From Pseudomonadota bacterium (GTDB taxonomy: Bacteria > Pseudomonadota > Alphaproteobacteria > Rhizobiales > Hyphomicrobiaceae), in contig JAEZRM010000141.1 in NCBI GenBank assembly GCA_023412805.1, forward strand, positions 1 through 50,968: 50,968 nt of DNA, given 5' to 3'. Position numbers and translations under genes: made by a program. Position 1 is the stretch's first letter. Every line of letters starts with the position of its first letter. The notes under the pieces were generated by a model. The model searched no databases. It worked only from the letters and a program-made list of their open reading frames with translations, and had not been told where the DNA came from. Shown here piece after piece: positions 8,379 to 17,242 of the stretch.

Positions 8379-9656
8379 ATGCGCATTCTCGTTACCGGGG
8401 CGAACGGTTTGATCGGTTCCGCCTTGTGCGCGGCGCTCGCTCATGACGGCCACACGTTAGTAAGGGCCACCCGACGCCCGTCAACGCTAAGCGCGGGATC
8501 GATTGCGATCGACATGCGGGTCGCGCGGTCTCAGGATTGGCTGCCTCACCTCGCCAACGTCGACGCGGTGATAAATAGTGTCGGCGTTCTTCAGGATGGC
8601 GGGCAGGACTCAACCACGGCCGCCCATGCCGACGGTCCGGCAGAGCTTTTTCGCGCGTGCGAGGCGTCGGGCGTTCGCATCATCATCCACTTCTCCGCCA
8701 TTGGCATGGACCGGGCGACCCCGACCCGCTTCTCCCGGAGCAAAGCTCAAGGAGACGCGGCGCTCGTAGCCTCTAGCCTGAATTGGATCATCCTTCGCCC
8801 ATCTGTCGTTGTGGGCCCGAGTGCCTATGGCGGAAGCGCGCTGTTTCGCGGCCTTGCGGCGCTGCCGGTGCTTCCCGAGCTTCCCGAAGCGGGCAGAATT
8901 CAGGTTGTGCAGCTTTCCGATGTGGTCGCAACGGTCCGCTTCTTCTTGCAGCCTGGTGCGCTGACGCGCGTAGCGCTCGAGCTCGCAGGACCGGAAAGGC
9001 TGAGCTTTGAGGACATTGTCGCTCAATACCGTGAATGGCTCGGCTTTGGACCAGTGCAGCGCATTAAGCTCCCCCGCTTCATGCTTCGTACGATATTCGC
9101 CATGGGAGATTTCGCTGGCTGGCTGGGCTGGCGGCCTCCTGCAAGAACAACGGCTTTTCTGGAGATAGGACGCGGGGCTATGGGAGACCCGGAACCCTGG
9201 ACTGCCATGACAGGCATCAGGCCCGCGCCTTTGCGTGCCTCGTTGATGGCGACACCCGCGAGCATCCAGGAGAAGTGGTTTGCGAAGCTCTACTTGCTGA
9301 AGCCGGCGGTATTCACGGTGTTTTCAGTGTTTTGGATCGCGACAGCTTTCATGTCGCTCGGACCCGGCTGGCAAACCGGCATCGCGCTCATGAATGAGGG
9401 CGGCGTTACCGGGCATGCGGCGTCAGCGACCGTGATTGCCGGCGCGCTGGCCGATCTCGCCATTGGCGTCGGGATTGCATTCCGAAAAACGACGCGGCCC
9501 GCCCTATACGCTGCGTTCGCGCTGTCCCTTGCCTACGTTTTTATTGGTACCTGGCTCGTGCCTCGCCTCTGGATCGACCCTCTCGGCCCCATGCTTAAAA
9601 TCTGGCCCGTGCTGGCTCTCAACGCGGTTGCCCTTGCGATTCTCGAGGATCGGTAG
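8379..9656 (+). CDS. NAD(P)-binding SDR protein with C-terminal DoxX-like membrane domain
   Basis: 425 residues. The N-terminal 270 or so residues are an atypical SDR/epimerase-like Rossmann domain (VTGANGLIGSAL at residues 5-16). The C-terminal 130 residues carry about four hydrophobic helices (starting near LYLLKPAVFTVFSVFW) of the DoxX-like type. Such fusions are known but their reaction is not. Probably an inner-membrane-anchored oxidoreductase with its catalytic domain in the cytoplasm. Its stop overlaps by one base the GTG start of the next membrane protein. Confidence 0.85.
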   Translation: MRILVTGANGLIGSALCAALAHDGHTLVRATRRPSTLSAGSIAIDMRVARSQDWLPHLANVDAVINSVGVLQDGGQDSTTAAHADGPAELFRACEASGVRIIIHFSAIGMDRATPTRFSRSKAQGDAALVASSLNWIILRPSVVVGPSAYGGSALFRGLAALPVLPELPEAGRIQVVQLSDVVATVRFFLQPGALTRVALELAGPERLSFEDIVAQYREWLGFGPVQRIKLPRFMLRTIFAMGDFAGWLGWRPPARTTAFLEIGRGAMGDPEPWTAMTGIRPAPLRASLMATPASIQEKWFAKLYLLKPAVFTVFSVFWIATAFMSLGPGWQTGIALMNEGGVTGHAASATVIAGALADLAIGVGIAFRKTTRPALYAAFALSLAYVFIGTWLVPRLWIDPLGPMLKIWPVLALNAVALAILEDR

Positions 9657-10132
9657 TGACGTATCTCCTCCTCAAGTATCTTCATGTCATCGGCGCGTCG
9701 GTGCTACTCGGAACCGGCGCCGGCATAGCCTTTTTCATGCTGCTCGGGCACTTCACGCGCAGGACGTCCGTCGTGGCCGCCATCGCCCGGATTGTCGTCG
9801 TGGCGGATTTCCTGTTCACGGCCACTGCCGTTGTTCTCCAGCCGATAACAGGCATTGCCCTGGCCTGGTACATGGGCTGGTCGCTCTGGGAAGGTTGGCT
9901 GCTGCTCTCGATCCTGCTTTATCTGCTCACGGGTGCCTTCTGGATTCCCGTCGTCTGGATGCAGATGCGGATGCGGGATCTGGCTATACAGGCCGAGATC
10001 GCCGGCGCGGACCTCCCGCCGGAATATCACCGGCTGTTCTGGTGGTGGTTCGCGTTCGGATTTCCGGCTTTCGGCGCTGTCCTCGGAATATTCTGGCTGA
10101 TGATCGCGAAGCCCTCACTGGCGATCGCCTGA
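9656..10132 (+). CDS. DUF2269-type membrane protein
   Basis: 158 residues, GTG start sharing one base with the upstream TAG. Four hydrophobic segments (about 5-28, 42-70, 78-100, 128-152) and the start LLLKYLHVIGASVLLGTG are typical of DUF2269 integral membrane proteins, whose function is unknown. The overlap argues that it works with the SDR-DoxX protein, perhaps as a membrane partner. Confidence 0.78.
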   Translation: MTYLLLKYLHVIGASVLLGTGAGIAFFMLLGHFTRRTSVVAAIARIVVVADFLFTATAVVLQPITGIALAWYMGWSLWEGWLLLSILLYLLTGAFWIPVVWMQMRMRDLAIQAEIAGADLPPEYHRLFWWWFAFGFPAFGAVLGIFWLMIAKPSLAIA

Positions 10133-10201
10133 CGCCACCGCGCCCAGGGAACTGCTTGTCCACCTTGAGCATTTGGCCGACACCAACCGATGGAGCGTGC
10201 C

Positions 10202-10810
10202 ATGGGCTTATTCAGCAAAGACATCGCGACTTTTGATGACCTCTTCCTCCATGGCCTGCAGGACATCTACTACGCCGAGAACCAGATCGTTAAGGCACTT
10301 CCCAGCCTCATCGACGCAGCCACCAATCCTCAGCTGCAGCGCGGCCTGAAGGACCATCTCAAAGAGACGGAAGGGCAGATCGCCCGTCTTCAGCAAATTT
10401 TCGAGATGCGCGAGGAGAAGCCCAAGGGCACGAAATGTCCCGGCATAAACGGCCTCATCAGCGAGGGCGATTCGATGGTCGGAGAGGTCTCCGACACGCG
10501 TGTTCTCGATGCCGCCATCATCGGATCTGCCCAGGCTGTGGAGCATTATGAGATCACACGTTACCAGTCACTGATCGCCTGGGCGGTCGAGATGGGCCGC
10601 AACGACTTTGCGGACATTCTTCGTGAAAATCTGGCGGAGGAAATCGCGGCTAACGAGCGTCTGGGTACGCTCGGCGACAAGGTCGTGAACAAGCGCGCCG
10701 CCGGCAAGCCGAGTGTCCGAACGACGGCTCGCAGGACGAACCGTGCAAGGACGAAGAAGACGGCCGCGCGAAAAGCTTCAGCCAAGACAAAACGCAAGAG
10801 GGCATCATGA
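10202..10810 (+). CDS. DUF892 (YciE/YciF-like) ferritin-fold protein 1
   Basis: 202 residues from MGLFSKDIATFDDLF; the ATG at 10202 has GGAG at a good distance, unlike the ATG 12 bases earlier. DUF892 proteins are four-helix ferritin-like bundles induced by stress. LQDIYYAENQIVKALP and AQAVEHYEITRY carry the conserved acidic and histidine residues expected at a di-metal site. The last 45 residues are very lysine/arginine-rich, a tail that could bind nucleic acid. A paralogue lies at 13943. The stop overlaps the next gene by ATGA. Confidence 0.85.
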   Translation: MGLFSKDIATFDDLFLHGLQDIYYAENQIVKALPSLIDAATNPQLQRGLKDHLKETEGQIARLQQIFEMREEKPKGTKCPGINGLISEGDSMVGEVSDTRVLDAAIIGSAQAVEHYEITRYQSLIAWAVEMGRNDFADILRENLAEEIAANERLGTLGDKVVNKRAAGKPSVRTTARRTNRARTKKTAARKASAKTKRKRAS

Positions 10811-11043
10811 CAACTCAGCAAGACCCCGCGCGACCCAATCCAATGCATCGCCTGCCAAGTCTCCAAATACTCGCCACCGAACTCGACGAGTTCAAACGGA
10901 CCGGCCGTCACTTCCACCTTCTCCACGCTGTACGGGCCCTGGATGAGGCGCGTGACGAGCTCAGGCAATACATTCATCTCCAGATACGGCCCCGGCCGTC
11001 CGCACCCTGCGACCCGGAGCAGCTCGATGAACGTGAGCAGTGA
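10807..11043 (+). CDS. small uncharacterised protein
   Basis: 78 residues, ATGA overlap with the DUF892 gene and a 17-base overlap with the FAD-Rieske gene. Not recognised. It has a charged amphipathic stretch (residues about 17-55: LPSLQILATELDEFKRTG, then LLHAVRALDEARDEL) that should form helices. The tight coupling on both sides is the main reason to accept it as real. Confidence 0.5.
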   Translation: MTTQQDPARPNPMHRLPSLQILATELDEFKRTGRHFHLLHAVRALDEARDELRQYIHLQIRPRPSAPCDPEQLDEREQ

Positions 11044-12547
11044 GCGCAGCAAGTCTCTATGGATGTCGACGAGCGTCTATGACGCTTCACCTCTTGCAGG
11101 GGACGTGACCGCCGACGTCGTCGTGGTCGGCTCGGGCATTGCCGGCCTTTCGACCGCGTATGAACTGGCCAAGGCCGGGAAGAGCGTCGCGGTGGTCGAT
11201 CGCGGTCCGATCGGGATGGGCATGACGTCGCGAACGACGGCGCATCTCACCGCGCAGTGTGACGACGGCTTTGATAAGCTCGTTAGCCGACGCGGCGAGG
11301 AGACCGCGCGGGCATGGTTCGAAAGCCAGGCCGCTTCGATCGACCGCATCGAAACGAACCAGAAAGAACTCGAGATTTCCTGCGACTTCCGGCGGGTCGA
11401 CGGTCACCTCTTCCTCGCACAAGGCATGGACGAAGAGTTCATCGACAAAGAATTCGAGGCGACCAGAAAGGTCGGCATGGCGGTAAAGCGCGGCAAGGGC
11501 GTTCCGTTCGCGGGTCAGGCCAACACGCCGGCACTTTTCTATCCGAAACAAGCGACATTCCACCCCCTCAAATATCTTCGCGGGCTCGCAAGGGGTGTCC
11601 GCGCTCATGGCGGACAGCTTTTCGCTGACACCACCGTCAATGCCGTCGAAGAGAGCGATAGCGAAGTTCGTATCAAGGCGGGCGCTTACACCCTCACTGG
11701 GGAACATGCGGTCATTGCCACCAACTCGCCCATCAACGACAAGTACGCCATTCATAGCAAGCAGGCGCCTTACCGCACTTACGCTATGGCGTTCGCTCTG
11801 CCCCAAGGCAAGCTCGCTGATGGTCTCTATTGGGATACGCTCGAAGCTTACCACTACGTGCGCCTCCAGCCCTGGACCGCCCGCAATGACGTTCTCATCG
11901 TGGGCGGGGCTGATCATAAGTCGGGCGAAGCCGACGATGCGGACGCACGCTTTCTTGCGCTCACGGCCTGGATGCGCAATCTCCTGCCGGAACTTGGCAA
12001 GGAGTTGCACCGCTGGTCCGGCCAGATCCAGGACACGATCGACTACTGCGCATTCATTGGCGTCAATCCCGGCGACAAGCGAACCTTCATCGTCACGGGT
12101 GACTCCGGTCAAGGCATAACGCACGGCGCCGTGGCCGGCATGCTTATCAGCGACCTGATCCTCGAGGGCAGTTCGCCCTGGACGCATGTCTACGACCCTG
12201 CGCGCAAACCGCTAAAATCCCTCGGCACTTTCGTCAGCGAGAATCTGACGGCTGCCAAGAACTACGCGGAGTTCGTTGGACCGGGTGAACTCGACTCCTG
12301 GGAGCAGCTGCAACCAGGACACGGCGCCATCGTCCGTAAAGGACTGCAGAAGGTTGCTGCGTATCGGTCTTCGGACGGAGAACTTTACCTGCGCTCGGCT
12401 GCTTGCTCGCATCTTGGATGCCATGTTCACTGGAACAGCTTCGAAGGGTGCTGGGATTGTCCATGTCATGGCTCTCAGTTTGCGCCGGATGGCACGGCCT
12501 TGAACGGCCCGGCATTCGCCCCTTTAAGTGAGTACAAGGAAGGGTGA
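11027..12547 (+). CDS. FAD-dependent oxidoreductase with C-terminal Rieske [2Fe-2S] domain
   Basis: 506 residues from the ATG at 11027, which has GGAG 7 bases upstream; the frame opens earlier but lacks a good site. The N-terminal DAO-type FAD domain has VVVGSGIAGLSTAYELA, and the C-terminal Rieske domain (about 415-500) has both cluster motifs, CSHLGCHVHW and CPCHGSQF. This architecture is known in bacteria and is expected to pass electrons between a substrate, FAD and an iron-sulphur centre; substrate unknown. Its stop overlaps the GTG of the YihY gene. Best read as a redox enzyme of the stress operon. Confidence 0.9.
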   Translation: MNVSSERSKSLWMSTSVYDASPLAGDVTADVVVVGSGIAGLSTAYELAKAGKSVAVVDRGPIGMGMTSRTTAHLTAQCDDGFDKLVSRRGEETARAWFESQAASIDRIETNQKELEISCDFRRVDGHLFLAQGMDEEFIDKEFEATRKVGMAVKRGKGVPFAGQANTPALFYPKQATFHPLKYLRGLARGVRAHGGQLFADTTVNAVEESDSEVRIKAGAYTLTGEHAVIATNSPINDKYAIHSKQAPYRTYAMAFALPQGKLADGLYWDTLEAYHYVRLQPWTARNDVLIVGGADHKSGEADDADARFLALTAWMRNLLPELGKELHRWSGQIQDTIDYCAFIGVNPGDKRTFIVTGDSGQGITHGAVAGMLISDLILEGSSPWTHVYDPARKPLKSLGTFVSENLTAAKNYAEFVGPGELDSWEQLQPGHGAIVRKGLQKVAAYRSSDGELYLRSAACSHLGCHVHWNSFEGCWDCPCHGSQFAPDGTALNGPAFAPLSEYKEG

Positions 12548-13368
12548 CGCGTATGTGGACCGTGCTCGTCACGGCCGGCAACGATTGGCTTCGTCATCGC
12601 GACGCGCGGCTCGGCGCGGCACTGGCATACTACTCCGTCTTTTCCCTCGGTCCGCTTCTTCTGATCGTCGTCAGCATCGCGGGCCTTTTCTTCGGGCGCG
12701 AGGCGGTAGCGAGCGCGCTCAATAGCCAGCTTCGAGAACTGCTTGGTCCCGCCGGCAGCCAAGCTGTGGAAGCGATGCTACAGGGTGCGGGCTCGCAAAC
12801 CGGCGGGACAATCGCAGCCATGGTTGGCATTCTTCTTCTTCTTGCCGCCGCGCTCGGCGTGGTGGTGCAGCTCAAGGATGCGCTAAACACCATTTGGGAA
12901 ACGAAGGAGCCCGAGCACACCGGTGTCTGGGACTACCTGCGCACATACCTCATCTCTTTTGCAGGCATCCTCGGCCTTGGGTTCCTTCTGGCGGTTTCTC
13001 TGGTCATCAACACGACCTTGTCCGGTTTCTCGAGCTGGTTGGGCGCGGGCGAAAGCTTACTCTGGCAGCTTCTGAACTTCGCGATCTCGCTCGCGGTCCT
13101 GTCCGCACTCTTTGCGATGCTGTTCAAGTGGTTCCCGGACGCGGACGTTGCCTGGCGTGACGCATGGACGGGTGGCGCGGTCACAGCACTTTTGTTCAAT
13201 CTCGGTAAGACTGCCATCTCCTGGTACATCGGCACGCAGGGACTCGAGTCGACGTATGGGGCAGCCGCTTCCCTCGTCGTCCTCCTCATCTGGATTTATT
13301 ATTCAGCGCAGATCCTTCTTTTTGGCGCTGAGGTCACGCATGTCCTTGGTCAAAGCGAGCCTGTCTGA
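12544..13368 (+). CDS. YihY/BrkB-family inner-membrane protein
   Basis: 274 residues, GTG start overlapping the previous TGA. Six predicted membrane segments with the family features ALAYYSVFSLGPLLL near the N-terminus and LESTYGAAASLVVLLIW near the end. Historically mis-named ribonuclease BN; function still unclear. Last clearly intact gene of the 6.4-13.4 kb run. A truncated second copy of its C-terminal half lies at 43617-43903. Confidence 0.88.
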   Translation: MTRMWTVLVTAGNDWLRHRDARLGAALAYYSVFSLGPLLLIVVSIAGLFFGREAVASALNSQLRELLGPAGSQAVEAMLQGAGSQTGGTIAAMVGILLLLAAALGVVVQLKDALNTIWETKEPEHTGVWDYLRTYLISFAGILGLGFLLAVSLVINTTLSGFSSWLGAGESLLWQLLNFAISLAVLSALFAMLFKWFPDADVAWRDAWTGGAVTALLFNLGKTAISWYIGTQGLESTYGAAASLVVLLIWIYYSAQILLFGAEVTHVLGQSEPV

Positions 13369-13385
13369 GGGGGCAAGTGGACGTT

Positions 13386-13883
13386 ATGGGAGTGACCGCA
13401 AAGCAGCCGGATACATTGGCCTCGGCCCTTGCGGGTGGTGTCGCTGGATTTCTTGCGACAGTGCCCATGACGGCAGCGATGGTGCGCCTTCATCGCCGGC
13501 TCCCACCGTCTCAGCGTTACGCCTTGCCACCATCACGGATGGTGTCATGAGCCGCTTGCCACCGGCCATCCGCCACGTTGGAGGGGCCCCATCGCGCGCT
13601 CGCCGCCCATTTTGCTTTTGGCGCAGCAACCGGCGCCCTGTACGGCGCGGCCACGTCACATAAGCACGTCTCGCCCGGCATCACCTCCGGCGTGATGTTT
13701 GGGTTGGGCGTCTGGGCGGCAAGCTATTTGGGCTGGGTGCCACTGACCGGTCTTATGCCGCCGGCATCTCAACAGCCCGCACAACGGAATGCCATGATGG
13801 TCGCCTCTCATATCGTTTGGGGCGCCGCCTTAGGCGCAGCGGTACTTGCCATGCGACGACGTCGCATCAAGGAAAATCGGTAG
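13386..13883 (+). pseudogene. frameshifted DUF6789/DUF1440-like membrane protein
   Basis: From the ATG at 13386 the frame reads as a small membrane protein (ALAGGVAGFLATVPMTAAMV, then RLPPSQRYALPPS) but stops after about 55 codons. The natural continuation lies first in another frame (ITDGVMSRLPP), then returns to the first frame as HRALAAHFAFGAATGALYG to the stop at 13883. Two compensating indels would explain this; so would sequence error. Family assignment is tentative. Confidence 0.6.
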
Positions 13884-13889
13884 CGTCGC

Positions 13890-13915
13890 GGAGCAACGCG
13901 ATTTTGTTCCGCGTT
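13890..13915 (+). promoter_or_regulatory. near-consensus EcfG promoter of DUF892 gene 2
   Basis: GGAGC (13890-13894), 17-base spacer, CGTT (13912-13915): one mismatch in the -35. It ends 27 bases before the ATG at 13943. Confidence 0.5.
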
Positions 13916-13942
13916 CCGGGTGACCCAACCTGGAGTACTGCC

Positions 13943-14485
13943 ATGGAAAATCTGGAAAAGTTGTTCGAAGAGACCCTTCGCGACGTCTACTACGCTGAGA
14001 AAGCCATCCTGAAGAACCTGCCCAAGATGGCGAGAAAGGCGTCCTCCGAAAAACTGCGGACGGCGTTTGAGGAGCACGTCGAGCAGACCGAAGAGCAGGT
14101 CGGACGGCTGGAGCAGATCTTCGAGCTCATCGGAAAGTCTGCACGAGGAAAGAGATGCCCTGCCATCGATGGCCTGGCCGAAGAGGCGTCCGAGATCATG
14201 CAAGAAGCCGATGACGACACGGTCCGAGACGCCGGCATGCTGGCGGCCGCTCAGGCTGTGGAACACTACGAGATTGCCCGCTACGGGACATTGGCGGCCT
14301 GGGCAGACAAGCTCGGCATGAAAGACGCGGTCAAACTTCTGCAGACCACTCTCGAAGAGGAGAAGCAGACCGATTTGAAGCTCAGCAAGCTTGCGGTCTC
14401 GGAAATCAACCTCGACGCGGACAGCGCCGACACCAAGTCATCCGCAACGCGGCGCAAGGGCGGTTCGACCGAAAAGCGAGCTTAG
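13943..14485 (+). CDS. DUF892 (YciE/YciF-like) ferritin-fold protein 2
   Basis: 180 residues from MENLEKLFEETLRDVYYAE; TGGAG lies upstream. Same family as the protein at 10202: LRDVYYAEKAIL and AQAVEHYEIARYGTL keep the acidic and histidine residues expected at a di-metal centre. Its basic tail is shorter. Likely a cytoplasmic stress-induced four-helix protein. The next gene (CinA-type) starts 4 bases after the stop. Confidence 0.86.
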   Translation: MENLEKLFEETLRDVYYAEKAILKNLPKMARKASSEKLRTAFEEHVEQTEEQVGRLEQIFELIGKSARGKRCPAIDGLAEEASEIMQEADDDTVRDAGMLAAAQAVEHYEIARYGTLAAWADKLGMKDAVKLLQTTLEEEKQTDLKLSKLAVSEINLDADSADTKSSATRRKGGSTEKRA

Positions 14486-14489
14486 CGGA

Positions 14490-14996
14490 ATGTCGCACGA
14501 CATCGCGATCACCGACCTGTCTGCCCGCGTTGTGAGAGCAGCGCGGGCGAAGGCGGCCAAGATTATTACAGCAGAGTCCTGCACGGCGGGATCGCTCTGC
14601 ACGCTTCTTGCTGACACGCCCGGCGCCGGAGACGTCGTGCTCGGCGGGTTCGTGACCTATGCCGAAGCCTGCAAAAAGGACGTCCTTGCGATTCCTCGTT
14701 CCCTCCTCGATGCCTGTTCAGCGGTGAGCAAGGAGGTTGCGACGGCGATGGCGGAAGGCGCGCTGGCCAAATGCAACGTCGCCACGCTTGCGATAGCGGT
14801 AACGTGCGTCGGCGGTCCGAAACCTGATGACGATGGCAATCCGGTTGGGCTAACGCATCTCGCCGTGTTGATCCGGGGCGGACGAATGCTTCACCGGACG
14901 TTACAGGTCGCCGAGCAATCTTCCGGCCGTGTGCGCGGCGAGGTTCTGTCCCAGGCGCTCACTCTGGCGCTGGAGGCGTTGGAGACGGAGGCATAG
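14490..14996 (+). CDS. CinA-family nicotinamide-nucleotide amidohydrolase-like protein
   Basis: 168 residues. Matches the stand-alone C-terminal domain of CinA (PncC-type), which deamidates nicotinamide mononucleotide in pyridine-nucleotide salvage. Family marks: ITAESCTAGSL with the catalytic serine, GFVTYAEACKKDVL and GVGGP-like CVGGPKPDDDG. The start 4 bases after the DUF892 stop suggests co-transcription. Its stop directly abuts the next ATG. Confidence 0.85.
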   Translation: MSHDIAITDLSARVVRAARAKAAKIITAESCTAGSLCTLLADTPGAGDVVLGGFVTYAEACKKDVLAIPRSLLDACSAVSKEVATAMAEGALAKCNVATLAIAVTCVGGPKPDDDGNPVGLTHLAVLIRGGRMLHRTLQVAEQSSGRVRGEVLSQALTLALEALETEA

Positions 14997-15410
14997 ATGC
15001 CTGATCGCAAGCCTCACCCCGTATCGTCCAGCTTTAATTGGTTGGCCAACAAGGCGGCGGAGGGCATGGGGTCGGCCACCGCGTTCATTGTCTCAACCCT
15101 CGCTGTTATGCTCTGGGCTCTTTCTGGGCCTTGGTTCCACTACTCCGATACGTGGCAGCTCATCATAAATACCGGCACAACGGTGCTCACATTCCTCGCG
15201 GTTTTCCTCATACAGCATACTCAGAACCGCGATAACCGCGCACTGCAGCTGAAGCTTGATGAACTCATCCACAGCAGCAAGAACGCCCGCGATCGCCTTA
15301 TCGATCTCGAACACTGCACTGACGAGGAGATACGAGAGCTTTCAGATGAATTTGCCAAGCTGCAAAAATCGGGTCGCTACAAAGCCGCCGTCGACCCCGC
15401 ATCCGTGTGA
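14997..15410 (+). CDS. low-affinity iron permease family protein
   Basis: 137 residues, starting immediately after the previous stop. Two hydrophobic segments (about 24-45 and 53-73) with VMLWALSGPWFHYSDTWQLI and FLIQHTQNRDNRALQLKLDEL, typical of small bacterial proteins annotated as low-affinity iron permease family. The C-terminal half is a charged helix. Transport has rarely been shown for these. A remnant of the same motif appears at 24307-24350. It faces the convergent gene ending at 15412. Confidence 0.78.
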   Translation: MPDRKPHPVSSSFNWLANKAAEGMGSATAFIVSTLAVMLWALSGPWFHYSDTWQLIINTGTTVLTFLAVFLIQHTQNRDNRALQLKLDELIHSSKNARDRLIDLEHCTDEEIRELSDEFAKLQKSGRYKAAVDPASV

Positions 15411-15411
15411 A

Positions 15412-15894
15412 TTATCGCCACCGACGCCTGTCGGCGGGACCGCTCGGCGCCCCGAGGATGAGTAGAAGCAGGCTCCCGGCAACGACCACTGGCCAGTTGC
15501 GGATTGCCAGATCGCCCAGGCCCGCGATGCTGGACTTTGCGTCGCTCGCGCCCCCAGTAACCGCAGCAGGAAACTCTTTAGCAGTCTTCGCCGCCGTGAC
15601 GGCCAATGCCGCCGTCGTTCGTGAATTTACGTCCTGCGCCTTCTCCTCGGCTTCCGCGCGTCGTTCCTTGACCCAGACGAGAATTCCGGAAAGGAGGCCA
15701 ACGGCAGCGAGGCCCCCGGTCATCATGAGATAAGCGTCGCGATAACCGTAACTCGCAATCAAGACCGTCGTGAGCGCCGCCAGCCCGTAAGCCATGGCGA
15801 GGACAAAGGGGACGGCGACTGACACACGCAATGCGTACTTGGTCACCGCGTTGGTGATACCCGATGTCAGGTGGCTGAAGAGCTTCCCAAACAT
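15412..15894 (-). CDS. small membrane protein of unknown function
   Basis: 160 residues. Hydrophobic segments at about 28-50, 55-75 and a C-terminal one near 135-150; a charged helix (KERRAEAEEKAQDV) lies between. I do not recognise a named family; the pattern resembles small phage-holin-like or DUF1469-type proteins. It follows the DUF883-like gene by 15 bases and probably shares its transcript. Confidence 0.65.
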   Translation of the reverse strand: MFGKLFSHLTSGITNAVTKYALRVSVAVPFVLAMAYGLAALTTVLIASYGYRDAYLMMTGGLAAVGLLSGILVWVKERRAEAEEKAQDVNSRTTAALAVTAAKTAKEFPAAVTGGASDAKSSIAGLGDLAIRNWPVVVAGSLLLLILGAPSGPADRRRWR

Positions 15895-15909
15895 CTCAAC
15901 CTCCGGCCG

Positions 15910-16188
15910 CTATGACTTCCAAAGGGCGCCGAGCACAAAGCCCAATGCGGCTGCGACAGCCAAAGTTGCCATCGGTTGATTGTTGAGGGACGTGTCTACG
16001 GCTTCGCGCAGCGCTGTCGGTGCTTGCTGTGCCTTGGCGCCCAACTCGCGGCCTTGATCGATCGCTCGATCCGCGATTTCGGCGGTTTGATCGGCCAAGT
16101 CTTTAATGGCGCCAGAGGCCTTTTCGACAAGTCCTTCGGAAGATTGTCCGCCTGCGGCGTGCTCATCTTTGGTGCTGGTGGCTGGCAT
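15910..16188 (-). CDS. DUF883 / ElaB-YqjD-like membrane-anchored protein
   Basis: 92 residues. A charged N-terminal helix is followed by a C-terminal membrane segment (ATLAVAAALGFVLGALWKS), the layout of ElaB/YqjD proteins, tail-anchored and reported to bind ribosomes under stress in enterobacteria. GAGGAAC precedes the ATG. A near-consensus EcfG promoter lies upstream. Likely first gene of a two-gene minus-strand unit. Confidence 0.72.
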   Translation of the reverse strand: MPATSTKDEHAAGGQSSEGLVEKASGAIKDLADQTAEIADRAIDQGRELGAKAQQAPTALREAVDTSLNNQPMATLAVAAALGFVLGALWKS

Positions 16189-16217
16189 GTCGAGTTCCTC
16201 GTGTTGCTACAGAGCGG

Positions 16218-16242
16218 AACGCCCCGGTGCATAAAAGTTTCC
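16218..16242 (-). promoter_or_regulatory. near-consensus EcfG promoter
   Basis: Minus strand GGAAA (16242-16238), 16-base spacer, CGTT (16221-16218): one mismatch in the -35. It ends 29 bases before the ATG at 16188. Confidence 0.45.
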
Positions 16243-16320
16243 AGTAACTGGCCGGTCGCGCCCTACAAATCCTACCAAGTCAGGTTGGAACGGCGGAACT
16301 CATCGGCGGCGCCATTGAGT

Positions 16321-16743
16321 TTACTGCAGGCGTCCGTCCTTATCGGAGGCCGTCACAAGCTTATTCTTGCTCTCGACGTCTCCGGCGCGTTCATCGCGGA
16401 TGACCTCAGGTGATTTCTGCCGCTTGGCCCACCATCTCCTCAAAGCCACCCATTTGCGATCCAGCCAAATGAAGCTCCGCGCCACCGGCTTTCGAAGAAA
16501 CGGAATATCGTGGGCAACGAGGAGGAGGCCAATCGGCAGAAACTCAAGACCGATGATGGGCAAGAACCAGAAGAAGCTTAAGATAATGAGGAGAACACCG
16601 ACCGTGAGACGGACGGTGCGCGCCTCGGGATCTCGCAGCCACCTCAGGATTTTGGCGACCCTATCGGGAACCTCATGTTCAAGCCGATCGTAGGCTTCGT
16701 TGAGCTCTTCTCGACCGCTCGATTGCTTATCGGTGCCCATCAT
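16321..16743 (-). CDS. small membrane protein of unknown function
   Basis: 140 residues. A charged N-terminus (EELNEAYDRLEHEVPDRVAKIL) is followed by one or two membrane segments (about 47-80, FFWFLPIIGLEFLPIGLLLV) and a tryptophan- and arginine-rich tail. Not assigned to a named family. The start codon directly abuts the stop of the upstream gene (16744), so the pair is an operon. Confidence 0.65.
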   Translation of the reverse strand: MMGTDKQSSGREELNEAYDRLEHEVPDRVAKILRWLRDPEARTVRLTVGVLLIILSFFWFLPIIGLEFLPIGLLLVAHDIPFLRKPVARSFIWLDRKWVALRRWWAKRQKSPEVIRDERAGDVESKNKLVTASDKDGRLQ

Positions 16744-17214
16744 CTATCGCTGCATACGCTGCGTGATGAGTCCTCCCACCGCTAGACCAAGCGCAAGACC
16801 TGCGAACCCTCCAGCTACGGAACGGATGGGCAAAGGCCCTTCCCAGCCCGGCGTCAGTCGCCGTGGCATAAGGCCATAGTCCACGATGGCCGCCACGGTA
16901 GCGACAGTGGCTGCGTCTCTTGCAATGATGGCCGGGCGGGCATCAGGCTTTGCTGACCGGATGGTTTCGAAGAGCGTGGCCCAGAACACGCACGCCCCTT
17001 GGTGCGTCGCAAGGCCGACGGCGGTGTGCTCTCCATCCACCTCTTTAATCGCGCCGGCCCTCTCGCCGTGCAGCCAGTGGCTCGTGGCATTGATCGGCTG
17101 TACGGGAGACGCCCCCTCGAGCTTTGCGAGAAAACTTAAAACAGCGGCGCTGACGGCGCTAGCCGCCGTGCCGGAGACCGCTGAGCTAATGAGGATGTCT
17201 GAAAGCTTGCCCAT
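16744..17214 (-). CDS. conserved membrane protein of unknown function
   Basis: 156 residues from MGKLSDILISSAVSGT. Hydrophobic stretches at the N-terminus, middle (ATVATVAAIVDYGL) and C-terminus (VAGGFAGLALGLAVGGL). The central motifs QPINATSHWLHGE and GACVFWATLFETI look strongly conserved, because a decayed copy at 5819-6287 keeps them. No function is known to me. The ATG at 17214 was preferred to an upstream TTG because an EcfG-like promoter ends at 17243. Confidence 0.7.
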   Translation of the reverse strand: MGKLSDILISSAVSGTAASAVSAAVLSFLAKLEGASPVQPINATSHWLHGERAGAIKEVDGEHTAVGLATHQGACVFWATLFETIRSAKPDARPAIIARDAATVATVAAIVDYGLMPRRLTPGWEGPLPIRSVAGGFAGLALGLAVGGLITQRMQR

Positions 17215-17242
17215 GAACCGTCCGCTCGCTGGTGTTTCCAGC

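Noticed and set aside
10148..10173. EcfG promoter before the first DUF892 gene
   Set aside because: GGAAC is present but no CGTT-like -10 at 16 or 17 bases.
10561..11052. Long minus-strand frame opposite the DUF892 gene
   Set aside because: Shadow of two well-supported plus-strand genes; no family features.
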